From: Pseudomonas sp. BGr12 | Lineage (GTDB): Bacteria; Pseudomonadota; Gammaproteobacteria; Pseudomonadales; Pseudomonadaceae | NCBI RefSeq assembly: GCF_030272895.1 | Contig: NZ_JALRNF010000025.1 | Coordinates: 26,180 to 90,179 of the forward strand | DNA length: 64,000 bases | Direction: 5' to 3' | Shown here: positions 17,936 through 25,120 of the stretch, piece by piece | Layout of the letters: every line of letters begins with the position of its first letter | Numbering within the stretch: the first letter of the stretch is position 1 | Notes under the pieces: model-generated | Databases searched by the model: none | Told to the model about the DNA's origin: nothing | The model's input: only the letters and a program-made list of their open reading frames with translations | Position numbers and translations under genes: made by a program

Positions 17936-18409
17936 CTAGCCTGGTAACCCGATCACCCGGCCGACAAACTCGGCCGGTGCAAGGTCAGCCTGCTCAGCCA
18001 CAACCCCCTGCAGCCGCTCGACGACATCGACCGCAAAGGGCGCCGACCGGGGGCCGGCCAGGTCCACATGCAAGAGCATCTGCTCGCTGGCCGCCAGGGC
18101 TTCGTCAAAGCCCTGGCGATGCAGGCTGTGGTACAGGTGCAGGCGCTTGCGATCGAAGCCGATCACCTGGGTCTGCACCCAGACCTCAGTCTCAAGCTTC
18201 ACCTCATGCAGGTAGTTCAGGTGGCACTCCAGGGTGAACAACGAGTGGCCGCTGGCGCTGCGGTTGTCGCTGTCCAGGCCGATGCGGTCCATGAAGGCAT
18301 CGGTGGCATAGCTGAAGATCAGCAGGTAGAAGGCATCGCGCAGATGCCCGTTGTAGTCGACCCAGTCCGCCTGGACGGGGGTTCGATAGGTGATCAGTGC
18401 GGGCATCAT
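17936..18409 (-). CDS. cdhB: CdhB, betainyl-CoA thioesterase (carnitine catabolism)
   Basis: 157 residues, hot-dog fold thioesterase. The N-terminal motif VDYNGHLRDAFYLLIFS matches the 4-hydroxybenzoyl-CoA-thioesterase active-site region (DxNxH-like). It hydrolyses betainyl-CoA, released by CdhC from dehydrocarnitine, to glycine betaine. It is last in caiX-cdhC-cdhA-cdhB, nine bases after the cdhA stop. Assignment rests on family plus conserved order; the sequence alone would only say acyl-CoA thioesterase. Confidence 0.85.
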   Translation of the reverse strand: MMPALITYRTPVQADWVDYNGHLRDAFYLLIFSYATDAFMDRIGLDSDNRSASGHSLFTLECHLNYLHEVKLETEVWVQTQVIGFDRKRLHLYHSLHRQGFDEALAASEQMLLHVDLAGPRSAPFAVDVVERLQGVVAEQADLAPAEFVGRVIGLPG

Positions 18410-18418
18410 AAGCTCCGG

Positions 18419-19384
18419 TCAGTCGCTGAAGTTCATACCATGCCTGGCCTTGGTGGTTTTCACCGCATCCAGTACGGCCAGCAGGCAATCATCACGATAG
18501 CGCTCCAGCGAGCTGATGCTGCGTTCCCCCAGTTGTTCGCCGGTGCCTTCGACCACGGCGTCGATCAGGCCGTCGGTGAGTTCCGGTGCCGGCAGGTAGG
18601 TCCAGGGCAGTTGCAGCGCCGGGCCGAACTGGGCCATGAAGTGACGCATGCCGGCGTCGCCTCCGGCCAGGGTGTAGGTCAGGAAGGTGCCCATGAACGA
18701 CCAGCGCAGGCCTGCGCCAAAGCGGATGGCATCGTCGATTTCACCGGTCGTCGCAACGCCATCGTTGACCAGGTGCAGGGCCTCGCGCCACAGCGCTTCG
18801 AGCAGGCGGTCGGCGATAAAGCCCGGGACTTCCTTGCGTACATGCAGGGGCCGCATGCCGAGCTTGGTGTAGACGGTTTTCGCCGCTTCAATCGCCTCCG
18901 GGGCGGTCTTGTTGCTGCCGACGATTTCCACCAGTGGCAGCAGGTACACCGGGTTGAACGGGTGGCCGACCACGCAGCGCTCCGGGTGGGTCGCCGACTC
19001 GTAGAATTCGCTGGGCAACAGGCCCGAGGTGCTGGAGCCGATCAGCGCATCGGGCTTGGCCGCGGCGCTGATCTTGCTGTGCAGGTCGAGTTTCAGCTCA
19101 AGGCGCTCCGGGGCGCTTTCCTGGATGAAGTCGGCATCGCGCACGCATTCCTCGATGGTGGCGACAAAGCGCAGGCGGTCCTGGGACGCGCCGGGTGCCA
19201 GGCCCTGCTTTTCCAGGGCCGGCCAGGCATTGGCGATGCGTTTGCGCAGCGCCGCCTCGGCGCCCGGCGCCGGGTCCCAGGCCACCACGTCCAGGCCGTG
19301 GGCCAGGGCGCGGGCCACCCAGCCGCTGCCGATCACGCCGCTGCCCAGGGCTGCAAAGGTCTTGATCTCGGTAATAAAGCTCAT
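18419..19384 (-). CDS. cdhA: CdhA, L-carnitine dehydrogenase
   Basis: 321 residues from ATG 19384 (AGGAG upstream). NAD-dependent oxidation of L-carnitine to 3-dehydrocarnitine. Rossmann motif [21 protein letters not shown] at residues 7-27, then 3-hydroxyacyl-CoA-dehydrogenase-type blocks: [28 protein letters not shown] and [22 protein letters not shown]. The length matches known carnitine dehydrogenases without the fused thioesterase domain, which here is the separate cdhB. Operon spacing to cdhC is 15 bp. Confidence 0.92.
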   Translation of the reverse strand: MSFITEIKTFAALGSGVIGSGWVARALAHGLDVVAWDPAPGAEAALRKRIANAWPALEKQGLAPGASQDRLRFVATIEECVRDADFIQESAPERLELKLDLHSKISAAAKPDALIGSSTSGLLPSEFYESATHPERCVVGHPFNPVYLLPLVEIVGSNKTAPEAIEAAKTVYTKLGMRPLHVRKEVPGFIADRLLEALWREALHLVNDGVATTGEIDDAIRFGAGLRWSFMGTFLTYTLAGGDAGMRHFMAQFGPALQLPWTYLPAPELTDGLIDAVVEGTGEQLGERSISSLERYRDDCLLAVLDAVKTTKARHGMNFSD

Positions 19385-19399
19385 CGTGCTCTCCTGCAA

Positions 19400-20284
19400 T
19401 CAGCGACGGGTCAGGTTCATTTTGGCGCGACCTTCGGCCGGGGTGAGTACCCGTGCGCCGAGGCGGCTGAGGATTTCCGTGGCGCGTTCCACCAGTTGGC
19501 CATTGCTGGCCAGCACGCCCTTGTCCAGGTACAGGTTGTCTTCCAGGCCGACCCGCACGTTGCCACCGAGCAGTACCGCCTGCGCGGCCATCGGCATCTG
19601 CATGCGACCGATGCCGAAGCCGGCCCAGGTCACGCCGGCGGGCAGGTTGTCGACCATGGCTTTCATGGTGGTGGTGTCGGCCGGAGCGCCCCAGGGGATG
19701 CCCAGGCACAGCTGGAACAGCGGATCGTCGAGCAGGCCTTCCTTGATCATTTGCTTGGCGAACCACAGGTGGCCGGTGTCGAAGATTTCCAGCTCGGCCT
19801 TGACCCCCAGTTCGGTGATGCGTTTGGCGCCGGCGCGCAGTTGGGCCGGGGTCGAGACATAGATGCTGTTGCCGTCGCCGAAGTTGAGGGTGCCGCAGTC
19901 CAGGGTGCAGATCTCCGGCAGCAGCGCCTCGACGTGGGCCAGGCGCTCCAGCGGGCCGATCAGGTCGGTGCCGGCGCCGAACTCCAGCGGCGTCTCGCCC
20001 GGGCCGATCTCCAGGTCGCCGCCCATGCCGGCGGTGAGGTTGACGATGATGTCCACATCCGACTCGCGGATGCGCTCCATGACTTCGCGGTACAGCGCGA
20101 CATCGCGGCTGAAGCGCCCGGTCTGGGGGTCGCGGACATGGCAGTGGACCACCGTGGCGCCGGCCTTGGCGGCCTCTACGGCGGCTTCGGCGATCTGTTT
20201 CGGGGTGACCGGGACCAGGTGGCTCTTGCTGGCGGTGTCGCCGGCGCCGGTCAGGGCGCTGGTTTTGTTGCGGTCGTGTTTCTT
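19400..20284 (-). CDS. cdhC: CdhC, dehydrocarnitine cleavage enzyme (BKACE family); start codon lost in this sequence
   Basis: BKACE (DUF849) enzymes condense beta-keto acids with acetyl-CoA; CdhC turns dehydrocarnitine into betainyl-CoA and acetoacetate. The conserved frame runs upstream through [30 protein letters not shown], with the zinc-binding HCH, to codon 20282-20284. There ATG is expected but AAG stands. The next codons read [12 protein letters not shown] where the family has roughly NHDVIITCALTG. The first real start codon is an internal GTG at 20150-20152 that would delete the first strand and part of the barrel. The damage coincides with a 70-base stretch lacking A on the plus strand, so a base-calling artefact is as likely as a null allele. 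About 294 residues if intact. Confidence 0.85.
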   Translation of the reverse strand, partial: KKHDRNKTSALTGAGDTASKSHLVPVTPKQIAEAAVEAAKAGATVVHCHVRDPQTGRFSRDVALYREVMERIRESDVDIIVNLTAGMGGDLEIGPGETPLEFGAGTDLIGPLERLAHVEALLPEICTLDCGTLNFGDGNSIYVSTPAQLRAGAKRITELGVKAELEIFDTGHLWFAKQMIKEGLLDDPLFQLCLGIPWGAPADTTTMKAMVDNLPAGVTWAGFGIGRMQMPMAAQAVLLGGNVRVGLEDNLYLDKGVLASNGQLVERATEILSRLGARVLTPAEGRAKMNLTRR

Positions 20285-20320
20285 GCGGGGTTTCTTTCCG
20301 GGGTGGGGGGGCCTGGGGGG

Positions 20321-20373
20321 GGCAAGCCCGCTCCTACCGGGGGCCCTGTGGGCGGGGGCTGCCCCCGCGATAG
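20321..20373. repeat. REPIN between cdhC and caiX, altered
   Basis: GGCAAGCCCGCTCCTACCGG and inverted GTGGGCGGGGGCTGCCCCCGCGAT form a REPIN, but the outer end on the cdhC side is replaced by G-runs (GGGGGGCCTGGGGGGGG region, 20304-20322), unlike every other copy here. Confidence 0.8.
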
Positions 20374-20379
20374 GGACTG

Positions 20380-21324
20380 TCAGTTGGCGGTAAGCTGGAG
20401 GTTGTCGGCGGCCGGCTTGCCATCGAGGGTGGTCACCCCCTCAAGCCAGCGCTTCTGATCTTCGGGATGGTCCCTGAGCCACTGGCGGGCAGACTCCAGG
20501 GCATCCTTGTGCTCGAGCAGCGGCTGCATCATGCGGCTCTCGTCCTCGGCGCTGAAGCTCAGGTTGGTCAGCAGCCTGTTCACGTTCGGGCAGCGCTCGG
20601 CGTAGTCCGGGGCGGTGACGGTCCACACCGTGGCACGGCCTTCGTTCGGTCCCAGGGCGCCTTCGCTGCCGCTCAAGTAGGCCATGTCGATGTTGACGTT
20701 CATCGGGTGCGGCGCCCAGCCGAAGAACACCACCGCCTCCTTGCGCCGCACGGCGCGGTCGACGGCGGCGAGCATGCCGGCTTCGCTGGACTCGACCAGC
20801 TGGAACTTGCCCAGGCCAAACTGGTTCTTGCTGATCATTGCCTTGATCTGGGTGTTGGCGCCGGAGCCGGGTTCGATGCCGTAGATCTTGCCGCCCAGTT
20901 CCTTCTCGAACCTGGCGATGTCGGCAAAGGTCTTCAGGCCCTTGTCGGCCAGGTACTTGGGCACGGCGAGGGTCGCGCGGGCATCGTCCAGGCTCGGCTG
21001 GTCGAGGACCTTGACCTGTTTGGCGTCGATGAAGGGGGTGATGGTCTGGGTCATGATCGGGTTCCAGTAGCCCAGGAACAGGTCCAGGCGCTGGTCGCGG
21101 ATGCCGGCGAAGATGATCTGTTGCGAAGCACTGGTCTGCTTGGTCTTGTAGCCCAGGCCGTCGAGCAGGACCTGGGTCATTGCACTGGTGGCCATCACAT
21201 CGGTCCAGTTGACCACGCCAAGGCGAACGTTCTTGCAGGCGGCCGGTTCCGTGGCCATTACGTTGGTGCTGAGGATTGCGGTACCGACGAGCGTGAGCAG
21301 GCTACGACTGATCAATCTGTTCAT
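20380..21324 (-). CDS. caiX: CaiX, periplasmic L-carnitine-binding protein
   Basis: 314 residues. Signal peptide [24 protein letters not shown]. OpuAC-type binding domain with [48 protein letters not shown] and [12 protein letters not shown], clearly paralogous to CbcX but with its own pocket residues. In P. aeruginosa CaiX delivers carnitine to CbcWV, which explains why no separate permease is here. GGAGGAG precedes the ATG. It is divergent from cdhR and first in the carnitine operon. Confidence 0.92.
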   Translation of the reverse strand: MNRLISRSLLTLVGTAILSTNVMATEPAACKNVRLGVVNWTDVMATSAMTQVLLDGLGYKTKQTSASQQIIFAGIRDQRLDLFLGYWNPIMTQTITPFIDAKQVKVLDQPSLDDARATLAVPKYLADKGLKTFADIARFEKELGGKIYGIEPGSGANTQIKAMISKNQFGLGKFQLVESSEAGMLAAVDRAVRRKEAVVFFGWAPHPMNVNIDMAYLSGSEGALGPNEGRATVWTVTAPDYAERCPNVNRLLTNLSFSAEDESRMMQPLLEHKDALESARQWLRDHPEDQKRWLEGVTTLDGKPAADNLQLTAN

Positions 21325-21422
21325 GGTGGCTCCTCCAACGGCAGTTCTAATTGTTATAAGGGGCGGCCTCTGCGTGCCGTCCCGATCAAACTACGCCGAC
21401 GTCCGGGACAAAATTCGCACCC

Positions 21423-21455
21423 TGGCGACCAGCACTTGCACAGTGGCGACCTGCA
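21423..21455. promoter_or_regulatory. 21-bp spaced direct repeats between caiX and cdhR
   Basis: TGGCGACCAGCA (21423-21434) and TGGCGACCTGCA (21444-21455) differ at one base and start 21 bp apart. They lie in the 171-bp divergent gap, 100-130 bp from the caiX start, as expected for the CdhR activator site. Confidence 0.6.
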
Positions 21456-21495
21456 GGGTATTAACCGCAGATCCGTGGCCGTCGAGTCGTTCGCT

Positions 21496-22455
21496 ATGCC
21501 CCAGGATTTCTACTTTCTGCTGCTTCCCGGTTTTTCTGCCATCGGCTTCATCTCGGCGGTCGAACCGCTGCGGGTGGCCAACCGCTTTCGCGCCGGGCTG
21601 TATCGCTGGCAGGTGCTGAGCATAGAGGGTGGGGCGGTGCAGGCCAGCAATGGCATGTCGGTCAACGCCGACGGCGCCCTGCAGCCCCTGGCCAAGGGCG
21701 CGACTCTGCTGGTGGTGGCCGGTTTCGAGCCGCTGGGCAGCTACGGCCCGGCGCTGCAGCACTGGCTGCGCAAGCTCGATCATGAAGGCGTGGTGCTGGG
21801 TGGGATCGACACCGGTACTGTGGTGCTGGCCGAGGCGGGGTTGCTCGACGGGCACCGGGTGACGCTGCACTGGGAGGCACTGGAGGCGTTCAAGGAGTCC
21901 TACCCGCAGCTTCAGGCGACCCAGGAGCTGTTCGAAGTGGACCGGCGGCGCATCACCTCGGCCGGTGGCACCGCCTCGATCGATCTGATGCTCGACCTGA
22001 TCGCCCAGGCCCATGGCCCGCAGTTGGCGATCCAGGTGTCCGAACAGTTCGTACTGGGGCGCATCCGCCCGCGCCAGGACCACCAGCGCATGCAGATTGC
22101 CTCACGCTATGGCATCAGCAACAAGAAGCTGGTGCAGGTGATCGGCGAGATGGAGCGCAACACCGAGCAACCGCTGAACACCCTGGTGCTGGCCGAGCAG
22201 GTGCAGGTCACCCGGCGCCAGCTGGAGCGCCTGTTTCGCCTGTACCTGCAGGACACGCCCAGCGGCTTCTACCTGCGCCTGCGCCTGGACAAGGCGCGCC
22301 AGTTGTTGCGCCAGACCGACATGAGCGTGCTGGAGGTGAGCATTGCCTGTGGCTTCGAATCGGCCTCCTACTTCACCCGCTGTTACCGCAGCCGCTTCGA
22401 GCGCTGCCCGCGCGAAGACCGCAAGGCCCGCGCTGCCAGCCTCAGCGGCGCTTGA
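21496..22455 (+). CDS. cdhR: CdhR, AraC-family activator of carnitine catabolism
   Basis: 319 residues from ATG 21496 (MPQDFYFLLLPGFSAIGFISAVEPLRVAN). N-terminal DJ-1/PfpI-like domain to about residue 185 (VLGGIDTGTVVLAEAGLLDGHRVTLHWE); C-terminal AraC double helix-turn-helix (LVLAEQVQVTRRQLERLFRLYL; SVLEVSIACGFESASYFTRC). It is needed for carnitine-induced expression of the caiX-cdhCAB genes in P. aeruginosa. The ribosome site is weak. It overlaps the 3' end of the convergent DUF3010 gene by 14 bp. Close paralogue of gbdR. Confidence 0.92.
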   Translation: MPQDFYFLLLPGFSAIGFISAVEPLRVANRFRAGLYRWQVLSIEGGAVQASNGMSVNADGALQPLAKGATLLVVAGFEPLGSYGPALQHWLRKLDHEGVVLGGIDTGTVVLAEAGLLDGHRVTLHWEALEAFKESYPQLQATQELFEVDRRRITSAGGTASIDLMLDLIAQAHGPQLAIQVSEQFVLGRIRPRQDHQRMQIASRYGISNKKLVQVIGEMERNTEQPLNTLVLAEQVQVTRRQLERLFRLYLQDTPSGFYLRLRLDKARQLLRQTDMSVLEVSIACGFESASYFTRCYRSRFERCPREDRKARAASLSGA

Positions 22456-22861
22456 GCAGCAGGGCGCAGGCGCTCTTGTAGGCTTCGTGCTGGTACTTGT
22501 TCAGGGACGCCGGCAGTTCGATGTCGTGCTTCTTGGCCTGGGCGCTGACGGTCTGCGGCGAGACCAGCTCCACCGTGCAATTGTCCAGCAACTGCAGGAT
22601 GCCTTCGATCTTGAAGGTGGTCGGGCCGCCGGCGAAGTCGCCCTTCTTGCTGCGCTTCTTGATCGCCAGGTGGCTGATGCCGTGTTCAGCGACAAATTGC
22701 CGTGCCTGGCTGGCGAAGGCTTTGACGTTATCCGCCAGTTCGTCGTCCTCCAGGCCGATTTTCTTGGTGGCCAGGGCCACGTGCGTCGGGCTTGCGCCGT
22801 CCAGCGTGGCGACCGCCAGCAGCGCTTCGCTGCCCTTGATTTCAATTCCGCAGATTTTCAT
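22442..22861 (-). CDS. DUF3010 family protein
   Basis: 139 residues from ATG 22861. MKICGIEIKGSEALLAVATLDG at the start and FKIEGILQLLDNCTVELVSPQTVSAQAKKH in the second half are typical of DUF3010, a family with an RNase H-like look (strand-rich N-terminus, conserved acidic residue). No signal peptide. Function unknown. It lies seven bases downstream of the LprI-like gene and overlaps the end of cdhR tail to tail. Confidence 0.85.
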   Translation of the reverse strand: MKICGIEIKGSEALLAVATLDGASPTHVALATKKIGLEDDELADNVKAFASQARQFVAEHGISHLAIKKRSKKGDFAGGPTTFKIEGILQLLDNCTVELVSPQTVSAQAKKHDIELPASLNKYQHEAYKSACALLLKRR

Positions 22862-22868
22862 GCTGTTC

Positions 22869-23276
22869 TCAATCGGAGCTTTGCAGGCCCAGGGTCTGCA
22901 AGTATTCGGAGCGATCATCGCTACGTTGGGCCAGGCAAGTGTTCAGGGCCGCGTCGAAGGGCTTGCCAGGCGTCAGGTCGAAGGTTTCAACCTTGCAGTC
23001 GGCGTCGCGCACCTGTTTCCACAGGGTTTCGGCGCTGTTCAGGCGCTTGCTCAGGTCGCTGATCTTCGCCTCCTGGCCGGCATACTGCTCCTTGATCCGC
23101 TCCAGCAGGTCGGCGAACGCGGCGTCGAGTTCACGCTCGGCGGTGGTGCGGCTGAACAGTGCGCAGTCGTAGTTCTGCTGGTCGGTCTCGACGTTGTCGC
23201 ACGGCGTACTGTCTTCTTCACTGGCGTGGGCACCCAAGGCCAGGGTAGCCAGGACCAGCCATACCATCGATCTCAT
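22869..23276 (-). CDS. LprI-like (DUF1311) periplasmic protein
   Basis: 135 residues from ATG 23276, with GGAGG eight bases upstream. Signal peptide MRSMVWLVLATLALGAHA. The mature part has the family pattern: CDNVETDQQNYDCALFSRTTAERELDAAFADLLERI, then a helical stretch and a second Cys pair (ADCKVETF; NTCLAQRSDDRSEYL). LprI-type proteins include a lysozyme inhibitor in mycobacteria; in Pseudomonas the role is unproven. It is co-directional with and just upstream of the DUF3010 gene. A palindrome GTGGCGA-N5-TCGCCAC lies in its promoter region at 23340-23358. Confidence 0.85.
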   Translation of the reverse strand: MRSMVWLVLATLALGAHASEEDSTPCDNVETDQQNYDCALFSRTTAERELDAAFADLLERIKEQYAGQEAKISDLSKRLNSAETLWKQVRDADCKVETFDLTPGKPFDAALNTCLAQRSDDRSEYLQTLGLQSSD

Positions 23277-23521
23277 TCGGTCATCCTCCGAGGGGAACAT
23301 GGGCACCGATTCTCGCTCAGCGCCCTGGTAAAGAACAGTGTGGCGACGGTCTCGCCACGATTGTTCATCTTGGGCCTTGCTGCGCCTTTGTCGTGGTTTG
23401 ACGCTTTCGGCAATTCCCCTGTCGTTTTTGCATCTTAGCGACCTGGCCCCGAGGCATATGCTGGTCCCAAAGCGCCGGCACACGATTCGGCGCAGGACTT
23501 GCCAATAAAGGGGACAGCCTG

Positions 23522-24499
23522 ATGAGCCCAGCCGAATTACACGCCGACAGCATCGTTATCGACGGGCTGATCATTGCCAAATGGAACCGCGAGCTGTTCG
23601 AGGACATGCGCAAGGGTGGCCTGACCGCCGCCAACTGCACGGTGTCGGTCTGGGAGGGCTTTCAGGCCACGGTCAACAATATCGCCGCCAGCCAGAAGCT
23701 GATCCGCGAGAACAGCGACCTGGTGATGCCGGTGCGCACCACCGCCGACATCCGCAAGGCCAAGGAGCTGGGCAAGACCGGCATCCTCTTCGGCTTCCAG
23801 AACGCCCACGCCTATGAAGACCAGATCGGCTACGTCGAGGTGTTCAAGCAGCTGGGCGTGGGCATCGTGCAGATGTGCTACAACACCCAGAACCTGGTCG
23901 GCACCGGCTGCTACGAGCGTGATGGCGGCCTGTCGGGCTTCGGCCGGGAAATCGTCGCGGAAATGAACCGCGTCGGCGTCATGTGCGACCTGTCCCACGT
24001 CGGCTCGAAAACCTCCGAAGAAGTCATCCTCGAATCGAAAAAGCCGGTGTGCTACTCCCACTGCCTGCCGTCCGGGCTCAAGGAACACCCACGCAACAAG
24101 TCCGATGAAGAGCTCAAGTTCATTGCCGACCATGGCGGTTTCGTCGGCGTGACCATGTTCGCGCCGTTCCTGGCCAAGGGCATCGACTCGACCATCGACG
24201 ACTACGCCGAAGCCATCGAATACACCATGAACATCGTTGGCGAAGACGCCATCGGCATCGGCACCGACTTCACCCAGGGCCATGGCCAGGACTTCTTCGA
24301 GTACCTGACCCACGACAAGGGCTACGCCCGGCGTCTGACCAACTTCGGCAAGATCATCAACCCGCTGGGGATCCGCACTGTCGGCGAATTCCCCAACCTC
24401 ACCGAGACCCTGCTCAACCGCGGCCATTCCGAGCGCGTGGTGCGCAAGATCATGGGCGAGAACTGGGTGAACGTACTCAAGGACGTGTGGGGCGAGTAA
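23522..24499 (+). CDS. M19 dipeptidase-like metallohydrolase of the betaine locus
   Basis: 325 residues, start supported by AAGGGGACAG. The fold is that of membrane (renal) dipeptidases: NAHAYEDQIGYVEVFKQLGVGIVQMCYNTQNLVGTGCYE, CDLSHVGSKTSEEVI, CYSHCLPSGLKEHPRN and IGIGTDFTQGHG. The first metal motif HxD, normally just after the initial DG, is absent: the protein reads VIDGLIIAKWNRE. It may therefore bind one metal or act on another substrate. It heads the run DUF5943-dgcA-dgcB-etfAB, and the homologue in P. aeruginosa is induced with betaine catabolism, so a role on a dimethylglycine- or betaine-related compound is possible but unproven. Confidence 0.85.
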   Translation: MSPAELHADSIVIDGLIIAKWNRELFEDMRKGGLTAANCTVSVWEGFQATVNNIAASQKLIRENSDLVMPVRTTADIRKAKELGKTGILFGFQNAHAYEDQIGYVEVFKQLGVGIVQMCYNTQNLVGTGCYERDGGLSGFGREIVAEMNRVGVMCDLSHVGSKTSEEVILESKKPVCYSHCLPSGLKEHPRNKSDEELKFIADHGGFVGVTMFAPFLAKGIDSTIDDYAEAIEYTMNIVGEDAIGIGTDFTQGHGQDFFEYLTHDKGYARRLTNFGKIINPLGIRTVGEFPNLTETLLNRGHSERVVRKIMGENWVNVLKDVWGE

Positions 24500-24519
24500 G
24501 CCTTACTCCAAGTCTGTCC

Positions 24520-24541
24520 GCCCCGGCCAGTACGCCGGGGC
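24520..24541. other. hairpin between the M19 hydrolase and DUF5943 genes
   Basis: GCCCCGGC (24520-24527) / GCCGGGGC (24534-24541), 8-bp stem and 6-nt loop, no T-run. It may modulate read-through or mRNA processing inside the operon. Confidence 0.5.
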
Positions 24542-24574
24542 CATCAATCAAAATTCTTCTGGAGTTGAGTTTCC

Positions 24575-25105
24575 ATGGCCAAGATCGCCCCGCAATTGCC
24601 TATCGAAGTCGACAGCGAAACCGGTGTCTGGACCAGCGACGCCCTGCCGATGCTCTATGTGCCACGGCATTTCTTCGTCAACAACCACATGGGCATCGAG
24701 GAAGTGCTGGGCGCCGACGCCTACGCCGAGATCCTCTACAAGGCCGGCTACAAATCCGCCTGGCACTGGTGCGAGAAAGAGGCCGAGTGCCATGGCCTGG
24801 AAGGCGTGGCGGTGTTCGAACACTACATGAAGCGCCTGTCGCAGCGCGGCTGGGGCCTGTTCAAGATCCAGGACATCGACCTGGAAGCTGGCACCGCCAG
24901 CGTCAAGCTCGAGCATTCGGCCTTCGTCTACGTGTACGGCAAGGTCGGGCGCAAGGTCGACTACATGTTCACCGGCTGGTTCGCCGGCGCCATGGACCAG
25001 ATCCTGGCTGCCCGCGGCAGCTCCATCCGTACGGTCGCCGAGCAGGTCTACGGCGGTTCGGAAGAAGGCCACGACGACGGCCTGTTCATCGTCAAGCCGC
25101 TGTAA
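24575..25105 (+). CDS. DUF5943 protein of the dimethylglycine locus
   Basis: 176 residues. No signal peptide. MLYVPRHFFVNNHMGIEEVLGADAYAEILYKAGYKSAWHWCEKEAECHGL is followed by VFEHYMKRLSQRGWGLFKI and GKVDYMFTGWFAGAMDQ. The overall pattern resembles the 4-vinyl reductase (V4R)-like small-molecule-binding fold; this is an impression only. It lies 15 bp before dgcA and is therefore co-translated with the dimethylglycine oxidase. A scaffold, cofactor-binding or sensing role would fit. No enzymatic motif is recognisable. Confidence 0.8.
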   Translation: MAKIAPQLPIEVDSETGVWTSDALPMLYVPRHFFVNNHMGIEEVLGADAYAEILYKAGYKSAWHWCEKEAECHGLEGVAVFEHYMKRLSQRGWGLFKIQDIDLEAGTASVKLEHSAFVYVYGKVGRKVDYMFTGWFAGAMDQILAARGSSIRTVAEQVYGGSEEGHDDGLFIVKPL

Positions 25106-25120
25106 GTCGAGGATCTCGCC

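Noticed and set aside
18068..20458. A 796-codon plus-strand frame through cdhB-cdhA-cdhC
   Set aside because: It is antisense to three clearly recognisable enzymes and has no domain of its own.
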